Below are positions 19,011-28,892 of a stretch of DNA of 64,000 bases, piece by piece. This stretch comes from Actinomycetota bacterium. GTDB lineage: Bacteria; Actinomycetota; Actinomycetes; Nanopelagicales; Nanopelagicaceae. A program made the translations under genes and the position numbers. How positions within the stretch are numbered: position 1 is the stretch's first letter; every line of letters begins with the position of its first letter. The notes under the pieces are model-generated. The model saw only the letters and a list, made by a program, of their open reading frames with translations, did no database searches and was not told where the DNA came from. The stretch spans positions 62,001 through 126,000 of the forward strand of contig JACMQL010000011.1 of NCBI GenBank assembly GCA_014377015.1, in the 5' to 3' direction.

Positions 19011-20075
19011 TTAATAAACCAAAGCACTCTCAATATCTTGAATGCACGCCTCGTGAGGGTGCATTCCATTATTTAAAACTTTATCCCACCAATCTATTGT
19101 CGCGGTAACGGCTTCGGATTGGCTCCACTTCATATCCCAGCCGAGCAAAGTATGTGCGCGATTTGAGTCGAGTTGAAGGGACACCGCTTCACTCGCGAAT
19201 TTCGAATCACTTTCCGAGAATGCAACAGTCGTCGGTGTGGGCCACGCATTTTGGGCAACTTTCACGACTTCTTGTACCTTAAGACTCGCATCACTCGGGC
19301 CAAAATTAATCGCGTCAACGTCCGTCCCGGCTAACGCGCACTCAAGTGTCATTAAATATCCGCGCAGCGGATCTAGGACGTGCTGCCATGGTCTCGTGCT
19401 CTCGGGATTTCGCACATCTACTTGTTTGCCTTCCCAAAATCCTTTTACGAGATCAGGTAGCAATCTGTCCTCAGCCCAGTCTCCTCCACCAATTACATTT
19501 CCCGCACGTAGCGAAATGACTCTCGGTCCGCCAGAGATCTTTCGAATGTGCTGCCAGGCAGCCACCGCTGCTTCAGCGCCGACCTTGCTTGCAGAGTACG
19601 GATCCTTACCCGCAAGCGGATCACTTTCAACGAATGCCCGACCAGAATCATCGTTGCGATAAACTTTGTCGGTCGTGACGACGCCTACCGCCTCCACTGA
19701 ATCACAGGCAAAAGCACAATTGAGGATATTTACGGTTCCCATGACATTGGTGGCAAAAGTTTCCCGCGGGGCTTTGTAGGAGCCCATCACAAGGGGTTGT
19801 GCCGCCATATGAATTATCAAGGACGGTTGCGTCTCGAATACAAATTTCTCCACCTGGGGGTATCCGCAGATATCAGTGAAGATCTCTTGAATTTTGCCTT
19901 CCCGATCGGCTCTACTAAAAAGCGAATTTTCCAATGGGGCTAGCGAAAGGCCGACCACCGGCACACTCAGTCTCTCGAGCATTATGGTGAGCCACGTTCC
20001 TTTGAAGCCCGTATGACCTGTCAGTAATATGGGACCAGGGAGTTCTCGCAGGCGTCGGCCGAGCGCTAAATCCAT
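19011..20075 (-). CDS. rfbG: CDP-glucose 4,6-dehydratase
   Basis: SDR with TGHTGFKGTWL NAD motif; adjacent to rfbF and rfbH. ATG at 20075 (MDLALGRRLRELPGP) preferred because the longer ORF overlaps rfbH. Confidence 0.9.
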   Translation of the reverse strand: MDLALGRRLRELPGPILLTGHTGFKGTWLTIMLERLSVPVVGLSLAPLENSLFSRADREGKIQEIFTDICGYPQVEKFVFETQPSLIIHMAAQPLVMGSYKAPRETFATNVMGTVNILNCAFACDSVEAVGVVTTDKVYRNDDSGRAFVESDPLAGKDPYSASKVGAEAAVAAWQHIRKISGGPRVISLRAGNVIGGGDWAEDRLLPDLVKGFWEGKQVDVRNPESTRPWQHVLDPLRGYLMTLECALAGTDVDAINFGPSDASLKVQEVVKVAQNAWPTPTTVAFSESDSKFASEAVSLQLDSNRAHTLLGWDMKWSQSEAVTATIDWWDKVLNNGMHPHEACIQDIESALVY

Positions 20076-20159
20076 GGTCAAACAGTAGTCTTTACGCATT
20101 GAAGTTCGAACACACTGCAAAGTAGAAGTCGATCCCAGAGGCTTCGGATTGGGTCTGCA

Positions 20160-21470
20160 TTGAATTCCAACAGCGATGAAACAATTGCCCAATTGGTCGA
20201 ATCCGCGCTCCTCGAACGACACTCCACGAAAGCTTTTATCCCTGGTGAAACCTCGATTCCCGTTACGGGCAAGGTTTTTGGCGCACCAGAAATGACTGCC
20301 GCAGTCCAAGCGAGTCTAGATTTTTGGCTAACTTCTGGGCCATACACCGAGAAGTTCGAAAGCCGTTTCGCTAAGACGGTAGGCATGCGCCATTCATTTA
20401 TGGTCAACTCCGGATCTTCGGCAAACCTTCTTGCACTGACTGCTCTCACGAGCCCGACACTTGGCGAGCGCGCGCTCAAACCTGGTGATGAGGTAATTAC
20501 CGTTGCCGCGGGTTTTCCTACAACGGTCACTCCAATCATCCAAAACGGATTGATGCCGGTTTACGTGGATGTGGATTTAGAAACCTATGTCGCGAATGAA
20601 GAAGAGCTAGAAGCAGCGATCGGCCCAAAAACCAGGGCGATCATGATGGCGCACACGTTGGGTAATGCTTTCAATCTCGATCTGATTGAGAAATTAGCAA
20701 AGAAACATGATCTCTGGTTCGTAGAAGATAGTTGCGATGCCCTTGGCGGAACGTACAAGGGCCGAAATCTAGGAACTTTTGGGGATCTTTCTACCTTCAG
20801 TTTCTATCCTGCTCATCACATCACGACTGGTGAGGGTGGTTCAGTACTAATAAAAAGTGTTGCACTTAAGCGAATCGTCGAATCTATCCGCGACTGGGGG
20901 CGTGATTGCTGGTGCGCACCAGGCTGCGATAACACGTGCCTTAAGCGGTTCGAATGGCAACTTGGTGAACTGCCGGAAGGCTATGACCACAAGTACATCT
21001 ATTCGCATGTGGGTTACAACTTAAAATCCGGTGACGTGCAGGCCGCAATTGGATTAGCTCAACTCGATCGCCTGGATAATTTCGTGGAACTTCGCCGTAG
21101 GAACTGGTCCTATCTGTATGCGGGGCTAAAAGATTTAGAAGAGTTTTTAATCCTGCCAAAGCCAACTCTGCACAGCGATCCTTCCTGGTTTGGCTTCGCT
21201 TTGACAGTACGGAATTCGAGTCCGCAAACACGTAATGAAATTGTGAAGGAACTCAACCAGAGAAAGATCGGAACCAGACTGCTTTTCGGAGGCAACCTCT
21301 TACGCCAGCCCGGCTTCATGAAAACTCCGCGAAGAGTCCACGGAGATCTCAAGAATACCGATGTAGTCATGAATGACACCTTCTGGATCGGCGTATGGCC
21401 AGGGCTTACTGTTCCGATGCTGGATTACATGATTGAATCTCTGCATAAAATTCTGGGAGGTTCAAAGTGA
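20160..21470 (+). CDS. rfbH: CDP-6-deoxy-L-threo-D-glycero-4-hexulose-3-dehydrase (E1, DegT/DnrJ/EryC1 family)
   Basis: [15 protein letters not shown] (His in place of PLP Lys, as in E1); [11 protein letters not shown] iron-sulfur motif. Confidence 0.93.
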   Translation: MNSNSDETIAQLVESALLERHSTKAFIPGETSIPVTGKVFGAPEMTAAVQASLDFWLTSGPYTEKFESRFAKTVGMRHSFMVNSGSSANLLALTALTSPTLGERALKPGDEVITVAAGFPTTVTPIIQNGLMPVYVDVDLETYVANEEELEAAIGPKTRAIMMAHTLGNAFNLDLIEKLAKKHDLWFVEDSCDALGGTYKGRNLGTFGDLSTFSFYPAHHITTGEGGSVLIKSVALKRIVESIRDWGRDCWCAPGCDNTCLKRFEWQLGELPEGYDHKYIYSHVGYNLKSGDVQAAIGLAQLDRLDNFVELRRRNWSYLYAGLKDLEEFLILPKPTLHSDPSWFGFALTVRNSSPQTRNEIVKELNQRKIGTRLLFGGNLLRQPGFMKTPRRVHGDLKNTDVVMNDTFWIGVWPGLTVPMLDYMIESLHKILGGSK

Positions 21471-22249
21471 AGGTCGCAATTCTGGCAGGCGGTTTAGGTA
21501 CCCGCCTTTCTGAGGAGACAGAAAGTAAACCAAAACCCATGGTTTTGATTGATGACAAGCCGATCCTCTGGCACCTCATGAACATTTTTGCCCAACAAGG
21601 CCTAGATGAGTTCGTATTGGCCCTCGGCTATCGAAGTGATGTAATTAAAAGATGGCTATTGGACCTCAATGATTTAGATGGGGACATCACCATAGATACT
21701 CTCCATAAAAAAGTTCATCAGTTTAAAAAGAACTCTTCTATCTCTTGGAAAGTCACGGCGCTCGAAACGGGATTGCACACACAGACCGGCGGGCGAATTG
21801 CACAATGCATGAGGGCCTTCCCAGGTGAAAGAGTAATTGCAACTTACGGAGATGGACTCGCAAATATTTCGATCAAAAAGTTAATCGCGTTTCATGAAGC
21901 TCACGGCAAGTTAGCAACCGTCACGGCAGTCCGACCACCAGCTCGGTTCGGTCATCTGCATATTGAGGATTCCAAGGTGATTCACTTTGGTGAAAAGAAT
22001 CAGTCAGATGCTGGCTGGATTAACGGTGGATTTTTTGTACTTGAGCCAGAAGTTGCAGATTATGTGGACGGAGATTTCGAATCATTTGAGTCAGGAGCTC
22101 TTCCGCGTCTTGTAGAACTCGATCAACTTATGGCGTATCAGCATCAAGATTTCTGGCAACCCATGGACACTTTGCGCGAGAAACAGGATTTGGCTAGATA
22201 CGCCCTTGAAATTCCACCCCCTTGGTTACAAGGAATCATCCCTCAATAA
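21467..22249 (+). CDS. rfbF: Glucose-1-phosphate cytidylyltransferase
   Basis: [37 protein letters not shown]; 4-bp overlap with rfbH. Confidence 0.95.
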   Translation: MKVAILAGGLGTRLSEETESKPKPMVLIDDKPILWHLMNIFAQQGLDEFVLALGYRSDVIKRWLLDLNDLDGDITIDTLHKKVHQFKKNSSISWKVTALETGLHTQTGGRIAQCMRAFPGERVIATYGDGLANISIKKLIAFHEAHGKLATVTAVRPPARFGHLHIEDSKVIHFGEKNQSDAGWINGGFFVLEPEVADYVDGDFESFESGALPRLVELDQLMAYQHQDFWQPMDTLREKQDLARYALEIPPPWLQGIIPQ

Positions 22250-22252
22250 AAG

Positions 22253-24040
22253 TTACTCCGGCAGGTGCGGTACGTAGCGACGGTATTCCTCAGTACTCAG
22301 CGGTGGCTCCATTTTGTGAAGTGGATTAGATTCGACTATCCCCTCTGAGTTGATTCGGCTGCTGATTCGAGGAGCAGAGATTTGATCTGGATCGTTTTTT
22401 ACAATGAAAACTACGGGAGTCTCGGAATTAAGGTGAGACATAAAATCCGCATCAAACGCGGTTTCAGGAGTCACGATAAAAGTCTCTAAATCAAATGCTT
22501 TACCAATTATCGCCCAATCAGGAAACCATAATCCAGTCTCTCTATCACAGCCAATATAGTGATTATTGAAAGCGGATTTCTGATTTGCTCGAATTGACGC
22601 ATAACTCCCGTTATCCATGATGAAGATCTTCATATTTAAATTGTGGCTGCGCACAACCCCAAGTTCTTGAAAGTTCTGGGCAAAGCCGCCATCCCCTTCG
22701 AGCACGACGGTACGCCTATCTGGATAGGCGAATGCCATGCCGATACCCCCTGCGAGCCCGAAGCCCATGCTCGCGAGCCCGTGACTAGTGACTATTTTCT
22801 GCCCCGTTTGGTTGAGCATTATCCGACCAAAACTCTCGTAACTTCCGCCACTACTGCTTGGCGTAACCACGTCGTCATGGCGCAACACCTTCATGAGTTC
22901 GTAAATGAAATTGTAAAGTCCAAGATACTGCGGACTGTTCGAATTCGAACTCTCTGGTCGCGCTAAATCTGCGCGGATCAAAGTGATCAAATTCTGCCAC
23001 TCTGATATGGCTGGCAAGTCGCGGGTGACAATCTCATTACTTAGTCGTTCAAGGAAATCATTTGCATCGGCTCGTATCGGGAAATCCACATGGCGCGTAC
23101 CTTTCTCGAGTTCATATTCGTCGAGATCAACTTGGATAACTTCCCCATTCGGTACGTATTGATCCCAGTTATACCCAGTCTGTGCTATTCCCAATCGAGT
23201 GCCCAAGCAAATAACGAGATCAGCCTGCTGGTTTATTAAGTTTGCCCATCGGGATCCGTACCAATTCGGACGACCTGCGTAAAATGCGTAATCACACCCC
23301 ACTCGATCGGCACCGTTGAAACTAGTGGCAATTGGTAAACCTTTAGATTTCAAAATTTCAATTGCAGAGTCATTTTTGTCGCGAACAACCCCTGCACCAA
23401 TAAGGAAAAGTGGTCGCTTTGCCTGAGAGAGTTTTCCAAGAACGATTTCTAATTGCTCTGACGTTGCACGCGGCAGTTGGTCCAGCGATAGAGGCGGATT
23501 TTCGATCTCCAGAGTTTCGGGCAAAGTTTTTTGCATCGAAATATCCAGGCAAAACTCTATAAATACCGGACCTTTGCGAGGCGATTTTGTAAGTGCTACA
23601 AGTGCGAACAAGTCCGACCTCTTCATCTGCTTCTCTAAGAGAAATGAGGCCTTCGTTATGGAACGACAGATATCAACTCCCCCGACTTCTTGAAATCCAA
23701 ATTGTCGAACTTTGTGCCGAGCTAGTTCAGTGGATTTTGCCTGACCACCGATCACCAACAACTCCCGGCTCTCAATCCAGGCAGAGGAGATCGCGGTCAC
23801 CGCATTGGTGATTCCCGGTCCCGCGGTAACGATCACAAAGGCACGCTCTTCGGGACGACAAATCTCATTGAAATAGTCAGTCGCGATACCTGCGCCCACC
23901 TCGTGAATTGTCGGAATACATGTAAAGCGCGAACTAGCAGACTCGATGAGATGCATTGCATTACCTCCTGCAACAAAGAAACAGTGGGTGTACCCGGCTT
24001 CAACCAACCAATCCATAAACTGATCGCTGTACTTCTTCAC
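22253..24040 (-). CDS. ThDP-dependent acetolactate synthase-like enzyme, candidate YerE-type sugar acetyltransferase
   Basis: 595 aa ThDP fold: HEVGAGIATDYF, VTAGPGITNAVTAI, EGDGGFAQNFQELGVVRSHNLNMKIFIMDNGSYASIRANQ (GDG...N ThDP motif). YerE role inferred from context. Confidence 0.8.
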   Translation of the reverse strand: MKKYSDQFMDWLVEAGYTHCFFVAGGNAMHLIESASSRFTCIPTIHEVGAGIATDYFNEICRPEERAFVIVTAGPGITNAVTAISSAWIESRELLVIGGQAKSTELARHKVRQFGFQEVGGVDICRSITKASFLLEKQMKRSDLFALVALTKSPRKGPVFIEFCLDISMQKTLPETLEIENPPLSLDQLPRATSEQLEIVLGKLSQAKRPLFLIGAGVVRDKNDSAIEILKSKGLPIATSFNGADRVGCDYAFYAGRPNWYGSRWANLINQQADLVICLGTRLGIAQTGYNWDQYVPNGEVIQVDLDEYELEKGTRHVDFPIRADANDFLERLSNEIVTRDLPAISEWQNLITLIRADLARPESSNSNSPQYLGLYNFIYELMKVLRHDDVVTPSSSGGSYESFGRIMLNQTGQKIVTSHGLASMGFGLAGGIGMAFAYPDRRTVVLEGDGGFAQNFQELGVVRSHNLNMKIFIMDNGSYASIRANQKSAFNNHYIGCDRETGLWFPDWAIIGKAFDLETFIVTPETAFDADFMSHLNSETPVVFIVKNDPDQISAPRISSRINSEGIVESNPLHKMEPPLSTEEYRRYVPHLPE

Positions 24041-24199
24041 GGTGTGCCCCCACGTCTGTCACGACTAATATCTGTCGAGTCGGCTTGTCATAAGCCAGGT
24101 ACATACTAATTGACGGGCAAAGCTTGCTTTGGGTGCCCCTCCTTCCTCTGACTTGTCTAAATCGTCTCAATTTGGCTGGTTTTCGGGTAACGTCGGAGC

Positions 24200-25138
24200 G
24201 TGAAATCAATCGACATCATTTCTCCCGTCTACAACGAAGCGGAGAATCTCAGAGAGCTAGTGTCGCAATTAGTGGGCATCTTTGATTCTAATAAAGACTA
24301 CAAATGGCGTCTCATCTTCGTTGAAAATGGCTCTACTGATCAGTCATGGTCAATTATCAAGGAGCTTGCTGGGCAGGATGATCGGATAACAAGCATAAAA
24401 CTGTCCAGAAATTTCCGAATGGACGGTGGTCTGACCGCTGGACTTGAATTCGCGAATGCGGACGCTGTTATTTTCATGGCCTCTGATCTGCAAGATTCAC
24501 CGTCGGCGATACCTCTCTTCTTGGAGAAATGGGAGGAAGGCTATGAAAACGTCTATGCCTACGTAAGTAAACGAGAAGGCACGACTCTTCTGCGCCGCAT
24601 GAATTCTCAAATCTTCTACTGGATTGCCAACCGCTTCACCGGCAACAAGATTCCTAAGAATGTGAGCGACTTCAGGCTTCTCACGAAAAGTGCCTACGAG
24701 TCATTACGTGAAATGCGGGAAGCAAATCGATTCATGCGGGGGCTCGTCGGCTGGATGGGATTCAACAGCGTAGGTATCGACATTCCTCGACCACCTCGTT
24801 TCGCAGGTACGAGCAAGGCCTACACATCCATTGTCGTTGGGATGGCGATTCGAGCGATCTTGGCGCACTCCTATGTGCCGCTCAGGCTGATATCAGTGCT
24901 CGGAGTAACCCTGAGTTTAGGTTCGGTCGTAACTCTGATTGCCACCACTTTTCTTTTCCTATTCAAAGGAGTTCCTTTCCCTGGATTCGGCACTCTGCTC
25001 TCAGTTGTACTCCTTCTTTTTGGAATTGTCTTTTTGATTCTTGGAATTATGAGCGAATACCTTGCCTTGATCTACGAGGAAGTTAAGAAGCGACCAAACT
25101 TTATCGTTAAAGATTCCATCGGACTGGAATTAGAATAA
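24200..25138 (+). CDS. Glycosyltransferase family 2 (GtrB/DPM1-like with C-terminal TM pair)
   Basis: IDIISPVYNEAENLRELV, FVENGSTDQSW, DLQDSP, two C-terminal TM helices. Confidence 0.92.
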   Translation: MKSIDIISPVYNEAENLRELVSQLVGIFDSNKDYKWRLIFVENGSTDQSWSIIKELAGQDDRITSIKLSRNFRMDGGLTAGLEFANADAVIFMASDLQDSPSAIPLFLEKWEEGYENVYAYVSKREGTTLLRRMNSQIFYWIANRFTGNKIPKNVSDFRLLTKSAYESLREMREANRFMRGLVGWMGFNSVGIDIPRPPRFAGTSKAYTSIVVGMAIRAILAHSYVPLRLISVLGVTLSLGSVVTLIATTFLFLFKGVPFPGFGTLLSVVLLLFGIVFLILGIMSEYLALIYEEVKKRPNFIVKDSIGLELE

Positions 25139-26038
25139 TTGAAGTACGTGATCTCAGGAGTTAAAGGATGGCTAGGGCACGCGGCCGTACACGTCCTCAC
25201 AGAACAACGCGGCGTAAGTTCGCAAGACATCATCGGTATCGGCCGCATTACCGAACAAGTTCTGATTGGTGACAAGAATTCAATCAGAGTGGTGACTTGG
25301 AATGAAGCTGAAGAATTTACTGGGGAAGTAACGTTCCTGCATTTCGCGTTTTCGACGAGAGACAAGATCGAGTCACTCGGTTATGACGAGTTTGTTAATC
25401 GCAACAGAGAAATCATCCGGAGTGCGAGCCGATTTATCACTTTAGTCAAACCGCGACGAGTGATCCTGGCTTCTTCGGGAGCCGTTTACGATAACGCTGA
25501 CACGCAGGAGTTGACCACCGACATCGTCGAAAACCCTTACGGGGTGCTCAAACTCGAAGAAGAGGTCGAACTATCCCAAGCAGCGAAGTCCGTCGCAGCC
25601 ACATGCGTAATAACACGATTGTGGAGCCTGAGTGGTCAGGACTTACAGAACTCCCAGCCCTTTGCTCTCGCAGATTTCATTCTTTCGGCAAGGAAAACAA
25701 AGCAGATAGTGATCCATTCAGATTTCCGGGTATTTAGGCGCTACGTCGACGCCAGAGAATTGATGCTTCTAATGCTAATCATTGCCGAAGCAGATGCTTC
25801 GATTACTTTTGATTCCGGTGGCCCGCTTGTCGAGATTCGGAAACTGGCCAAAGAGGTGGCGCGGCAGTTTCCGGAAGAAATTGAAATTCATGAAGCAATA
25901 CTCAATGAACTTAAAGTTGAAGATAGGTACTACTCCCGATTAAACACCTATGAGGAGTTGTGTCAAAAATACCTTGGGATCAAACCTCTTGCCTTGAATC
26001 GGCAAGTAAAGAACACAATTGATGGATTACTTTGCTAA
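25139..26038 (+). CDS. NAD-dependent epimerase/dehydratase family protein (SDR)
   Basis: ISGVKGWLGHAA, ASSGAVYD, NPYGVLKLEEE (YxxxK); directly follows GT2. Confidence 0.8.
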   Translation: MKYVISGVKGWLGHAAVHVLTEQRGVSSQDIIGIGRITEQVLIGDKNSIRVVTWNEAEEFTGEVTFLHFAFSTRDKIESLGYDEFVNRNREIIRSASRFITLVKPRRVILASSGAVYDNADTQELTTDIVENPYGVLKLEEEVELSQAAKSVAATCVITRLWSLSGQDLQNSQPFALADFILSARKTKQIVIHSDFRVFRRYVDARELMLLMLIIAEADASITFDSGGPLVEIRKLAKEVARQFPEEIEIHEAILNELKVEDRYYSRLNTYEELCQKYLGIKPLALNRQVKNTIDGLLC

Positions 26039-27859
26039 CTCAAAAAGTGTGTCGTTCGACCAATAGGAAAGATGAAATGGGATTCCCTCACCTATCACTC
26101 GTAGGTTGAGCGTCGCTGCAACGCTATCTGCATATGCCCTTGCCCCGCAAACAAAAGTTCTTGACGGTTGACTCGCCACTTCTTGATCTTTCAATACCCA
26201 AGCCCAATTGACATAGCTGGCATCCACTTGCAGATAGGAGCCGGTCCATGTCGAGATCAGACCGTCGCGACAGAAGAATTGTGCCGACCTCGGAGCAAGA
26301 TCTCTCAGTGCAAAATCGACTGCCGCATAGGAGGTGAGGTACTGACCTTCCACCTGCATGCCTTTGAGGGCACCGGCGGCGATCTCGACGCGCGGAACCT
26401 TGATGAGTCCCACGAACATCACCACGGATGAAATGAGCGCGGGCACTAGCAGGGAACTCATAATAATTTTGACGCCGTACCTCGACACGAAGTTAGCAAG
26501 AATGTAAGGAATGAGTACCATAAAAAGAGGGACTGCCCACCACAAGTGATATACGTCTGCAATCGGATAAAACTGAACTAAGAATGGGATTTCTAGTAGC
26601 AGTAAAGTGCCAAGAACTGCCATCTTTTGGCGTCGTGCAATTTGGATGGGAGTCGAATAACTCGATGTATCTTTGGGAGTTCTACCGAATACTTTTAAAG
26701 TGTCTCTGAGGGTGTCGCCTAAGGCATTCTCACTAGCGAGCACCGGATAAAGAAAATCTTTAGTGAAGAAATAGCAGATTGCAAAAAAACCAATTACTAG
26801 ACAGAAGACAACAGAGGAAAACAAGAAGGCAATTCCCTGAATATCAAGAATTTCACTCCAAATCGGAAATTTATTGAGATAGGCGCTATCTCGCCAATTC
26901 CCGAAGTACATGAGCAGACCCAGTATGAGTCCGAAAGGCACGATCGTCATCGTGCGGATAGCGCCTCTGAAATGTCTCCAGGCCAGAACCATCAGGATCA
27001 TGGCGATAAGAGTGGGCAGAGTGCCCAACACATAATAGAGTCTGAAGAAATTCCAGTCGAAGGGATTTGTATATTGCCTAAGCGGACCAGAGATTATCTG
27101 CTCGAAAAAACTCGGGATCGATCCTTGAATGGCAAGAATACCAACGAAATATCCCACTCCCAGTAGATGGGCGAGAAGGAATTTTCCAATTCTTGAATTG
27201 CGCTCTGAAACTGGTGAATGTCCAAGTCCGATGCCGATGAGCACTAAATTCACAACAACCGCAGTGAGGCCAACTTGAAATCTTGTAAATATGACGACCG
27301 CACACGTTATTCCGGCCAGATAGATCTCCCAATCAGAGAGAGCTTTTCGCTTTGCTTGAGAATTCAACAGCACGCCTGCGTTAGCAAGAAGAAATACCAA
27401 CGAAAAGACCGAGGACCAGGGCCAGAATCCGAATGCGCCTTGTGAGACGGAAGACACTGGGCAGCTGATCGCCCACACCAGGCATACTAAAATCGATACC
27501 GACTTTGGAATTCTTAGCATGAAACAAATTCGCAGGAGCAGTAATGCGGCGATGGTGAGTAAGACCGCATTCTCAATTCTTAAATTAAGCAGAGTCGAAC
27601 CGAACAACTTCAACGTAGCGCCTTGAATCCACGCGCCGACAGGTCCGTACTGCTCAAAAACCTGCGAATGAATTTTCAACCCATCCGCTACCCCTGCGGC
27701 TGCGGCGAACTGAACTCCGTCGTGGTGTGGATCTGGATTTATCCGAACGAGCCCAAGAAAATACAAGAAGGCAAGCATGCCCACGCCAAGGTATGACAGC
27801 GTTTTGTCGTCGATGGTACGCGATTTAATAAAGCTCTTCTTTGCAACAGCAACCATCAT
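26027..27859 (-). CDS. Polytopic membrane protein, GT-C glycosyltransferase-like
   Basis: 610 aa, many TM helices, early-loop acidic motif NPDPHHDGVQFAAAAGV; between GT2 genes. Confidence 0.6.
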   Translation of the reverse strand: MMVAVAKKSFIKSRTIDDKTLSYLGVGMLAFLYFLGLVRINPDPHHDGVQFAAAAGVADGLKIHSQVFEQYGPVGAWIQGATLKLFGSTLLNLRIENAVLLTIAALLLLRICFMLRIPKSVSILVCLVWAISCPVSSVSQGAFGFWPWSSVFSLVFLLANAGVLLNSQAKRKALSDWEIYLAGITCAVVIFTRFQVGLTAVVVNLVLIGIGLGHSPVSERNSRIGKFLLAHLLGVGYFVGILAIQGSIPSFFEQIISGPLRQYTNPFDWNFFRLYYVLGTLPTLIAMILMVLAWRHFRGAIRTMTIVPFGLILGLLMYFGNWRDSAYLNKFPIWSEILDIQGIAFLFSSVVFCLVIGFFAICYFFTKDFLYPVLASENALGDTLRDTLKVFGRTPKDTSSYSTPIQIARRQKMAVLGTLLLLEIPFLVQFYPIADVYHLWWAVPLFMVLIPYILANFVSRYGVKIIMSSLLVPALISSVVMFVGLIKVPRVEIAAGALKGMQVEGQYLTSYAAVDFALRDLAPRSAQFFCRDGLISTWTGSYLQVDASYVNWAWVLKDQEVASQPSRTFVCGARAYADSVAATLNLRVIGEGIPFHLSYWSNDTLFELAK

Positions 27860-27865
27860 CTACCC

Positions 27866-28810
27866 CTATCGAGTGAAGGAAGTGCTGTATATGTATCTTG
27901 CGAAAGCCTCACGACTTATTCGTACCCGCTCCAAAATCATTCCTGTCACCCAGAGGAGGGCTGCCATAAGAAATGAACCGACGCTTGCGACGAGTGAGGG
28001 AAAGTGCGGCACAAGTCCAGTGTCGAAATAGTCGACCAAGGAGCGAAGCAGAAGCAGAGCGCTCACTATCGCCCAGGGCAGGGCAGTGATCGCAAAGGCG
28101 ATATATGGTCTTTCAGATCGGAACAATTTGAGATTCTTGCGAAGGATGCGAAAACCATCCCGAAATGTATTTAGCTTTGAGAAGGATTCTTCACCACGAC
28201 CTCGATACGGGACTGCCACTTCTGCAACCGGACATTTCAACAAGAACGCATGAGCGTTGAGTTCGGTCTCGATCTCGAAACCAGAATCACCGCCGGTAAA
28301 AGACATCGCGAAACCACGCGATATAAGCCGCCAGCCCGACAGCGTGTCGTTGATCTGGACCGGGAAAAGAGTACGGAATGTTCGCGTTAAAAGGGTGTTT
28401 CCAACATTGTGGCCAAATCGAAAAGACTCTGAGCGATTCGGATCAACCACCGCTTCTGGAACTCTTCGACCGACAACCATGTCATAGCCATTCTCACGGA
28501 CTAGTCGCAGCGCCTCCTCTAAGGGAGCTATGGAATGAGTGTCATCACCGTCGGTGATAAACACGACATCGCAAGAATCCGGAATTCGGACAAAGCCATG
28601 CCGAACTGCATACCCTTTACCTTTGAGTGGTTCATGCCACACGGTGACATTTTCGCTGACCGCGATCTCGACTGTCTTATCAGTACTCCCATTATCAACC
28701 ACTGCGATGATTGCTTTAGGTACGACCAATCGAATTTCGCGGATCGTAGCTCGAATGGATTCAGCCTCATTAAGGCACGGAATGACAACGAAGACGTCTT
28801 GACGACTCAA
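27866..28810 (-). CDS. Glycosyltransferase family 2
   Basis: VFVVIPCLNEAESIRATI, VVDNGSTDKT, ITDGDDTHSI; two C-terminal TM helices. Confidence 0.92.
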   Translation of the reverse strand: MSRQDVFVVIPCLNEAESIRATIREIRLVVPKAIIAVVDNGSTDKTVEIAVSENVTVWHEPLKGKGYAVRHGFVRIPDSCDVVFITDGDDTHSIAPLEEALRLVRENGYDMVVGRRVPEAVVDPNRSESFRFGHNVGNTLLTRTFRTLFPVQINDTLSGWRLISRGFAMSFTGGDSGFEIETELNAHAFLLKCPVAEVAVPYRGRGEESFSKLNTFRDGFRILRKNLKLFRSERPYIAFAITALPWAIVSALLLLRSLVDYFDTGLVPHFPSLVASVGSFLMAALLWVTGMILERVRISREAFARYIYSTSFTR

Positions 28811-28892
28811 AGTTTACCCCGAAATGTGACTGCCTTCATGTCGCAAAATATAGCATCGGCACTCATCAAGAACACCAGAAGAGGTGGTTGAA

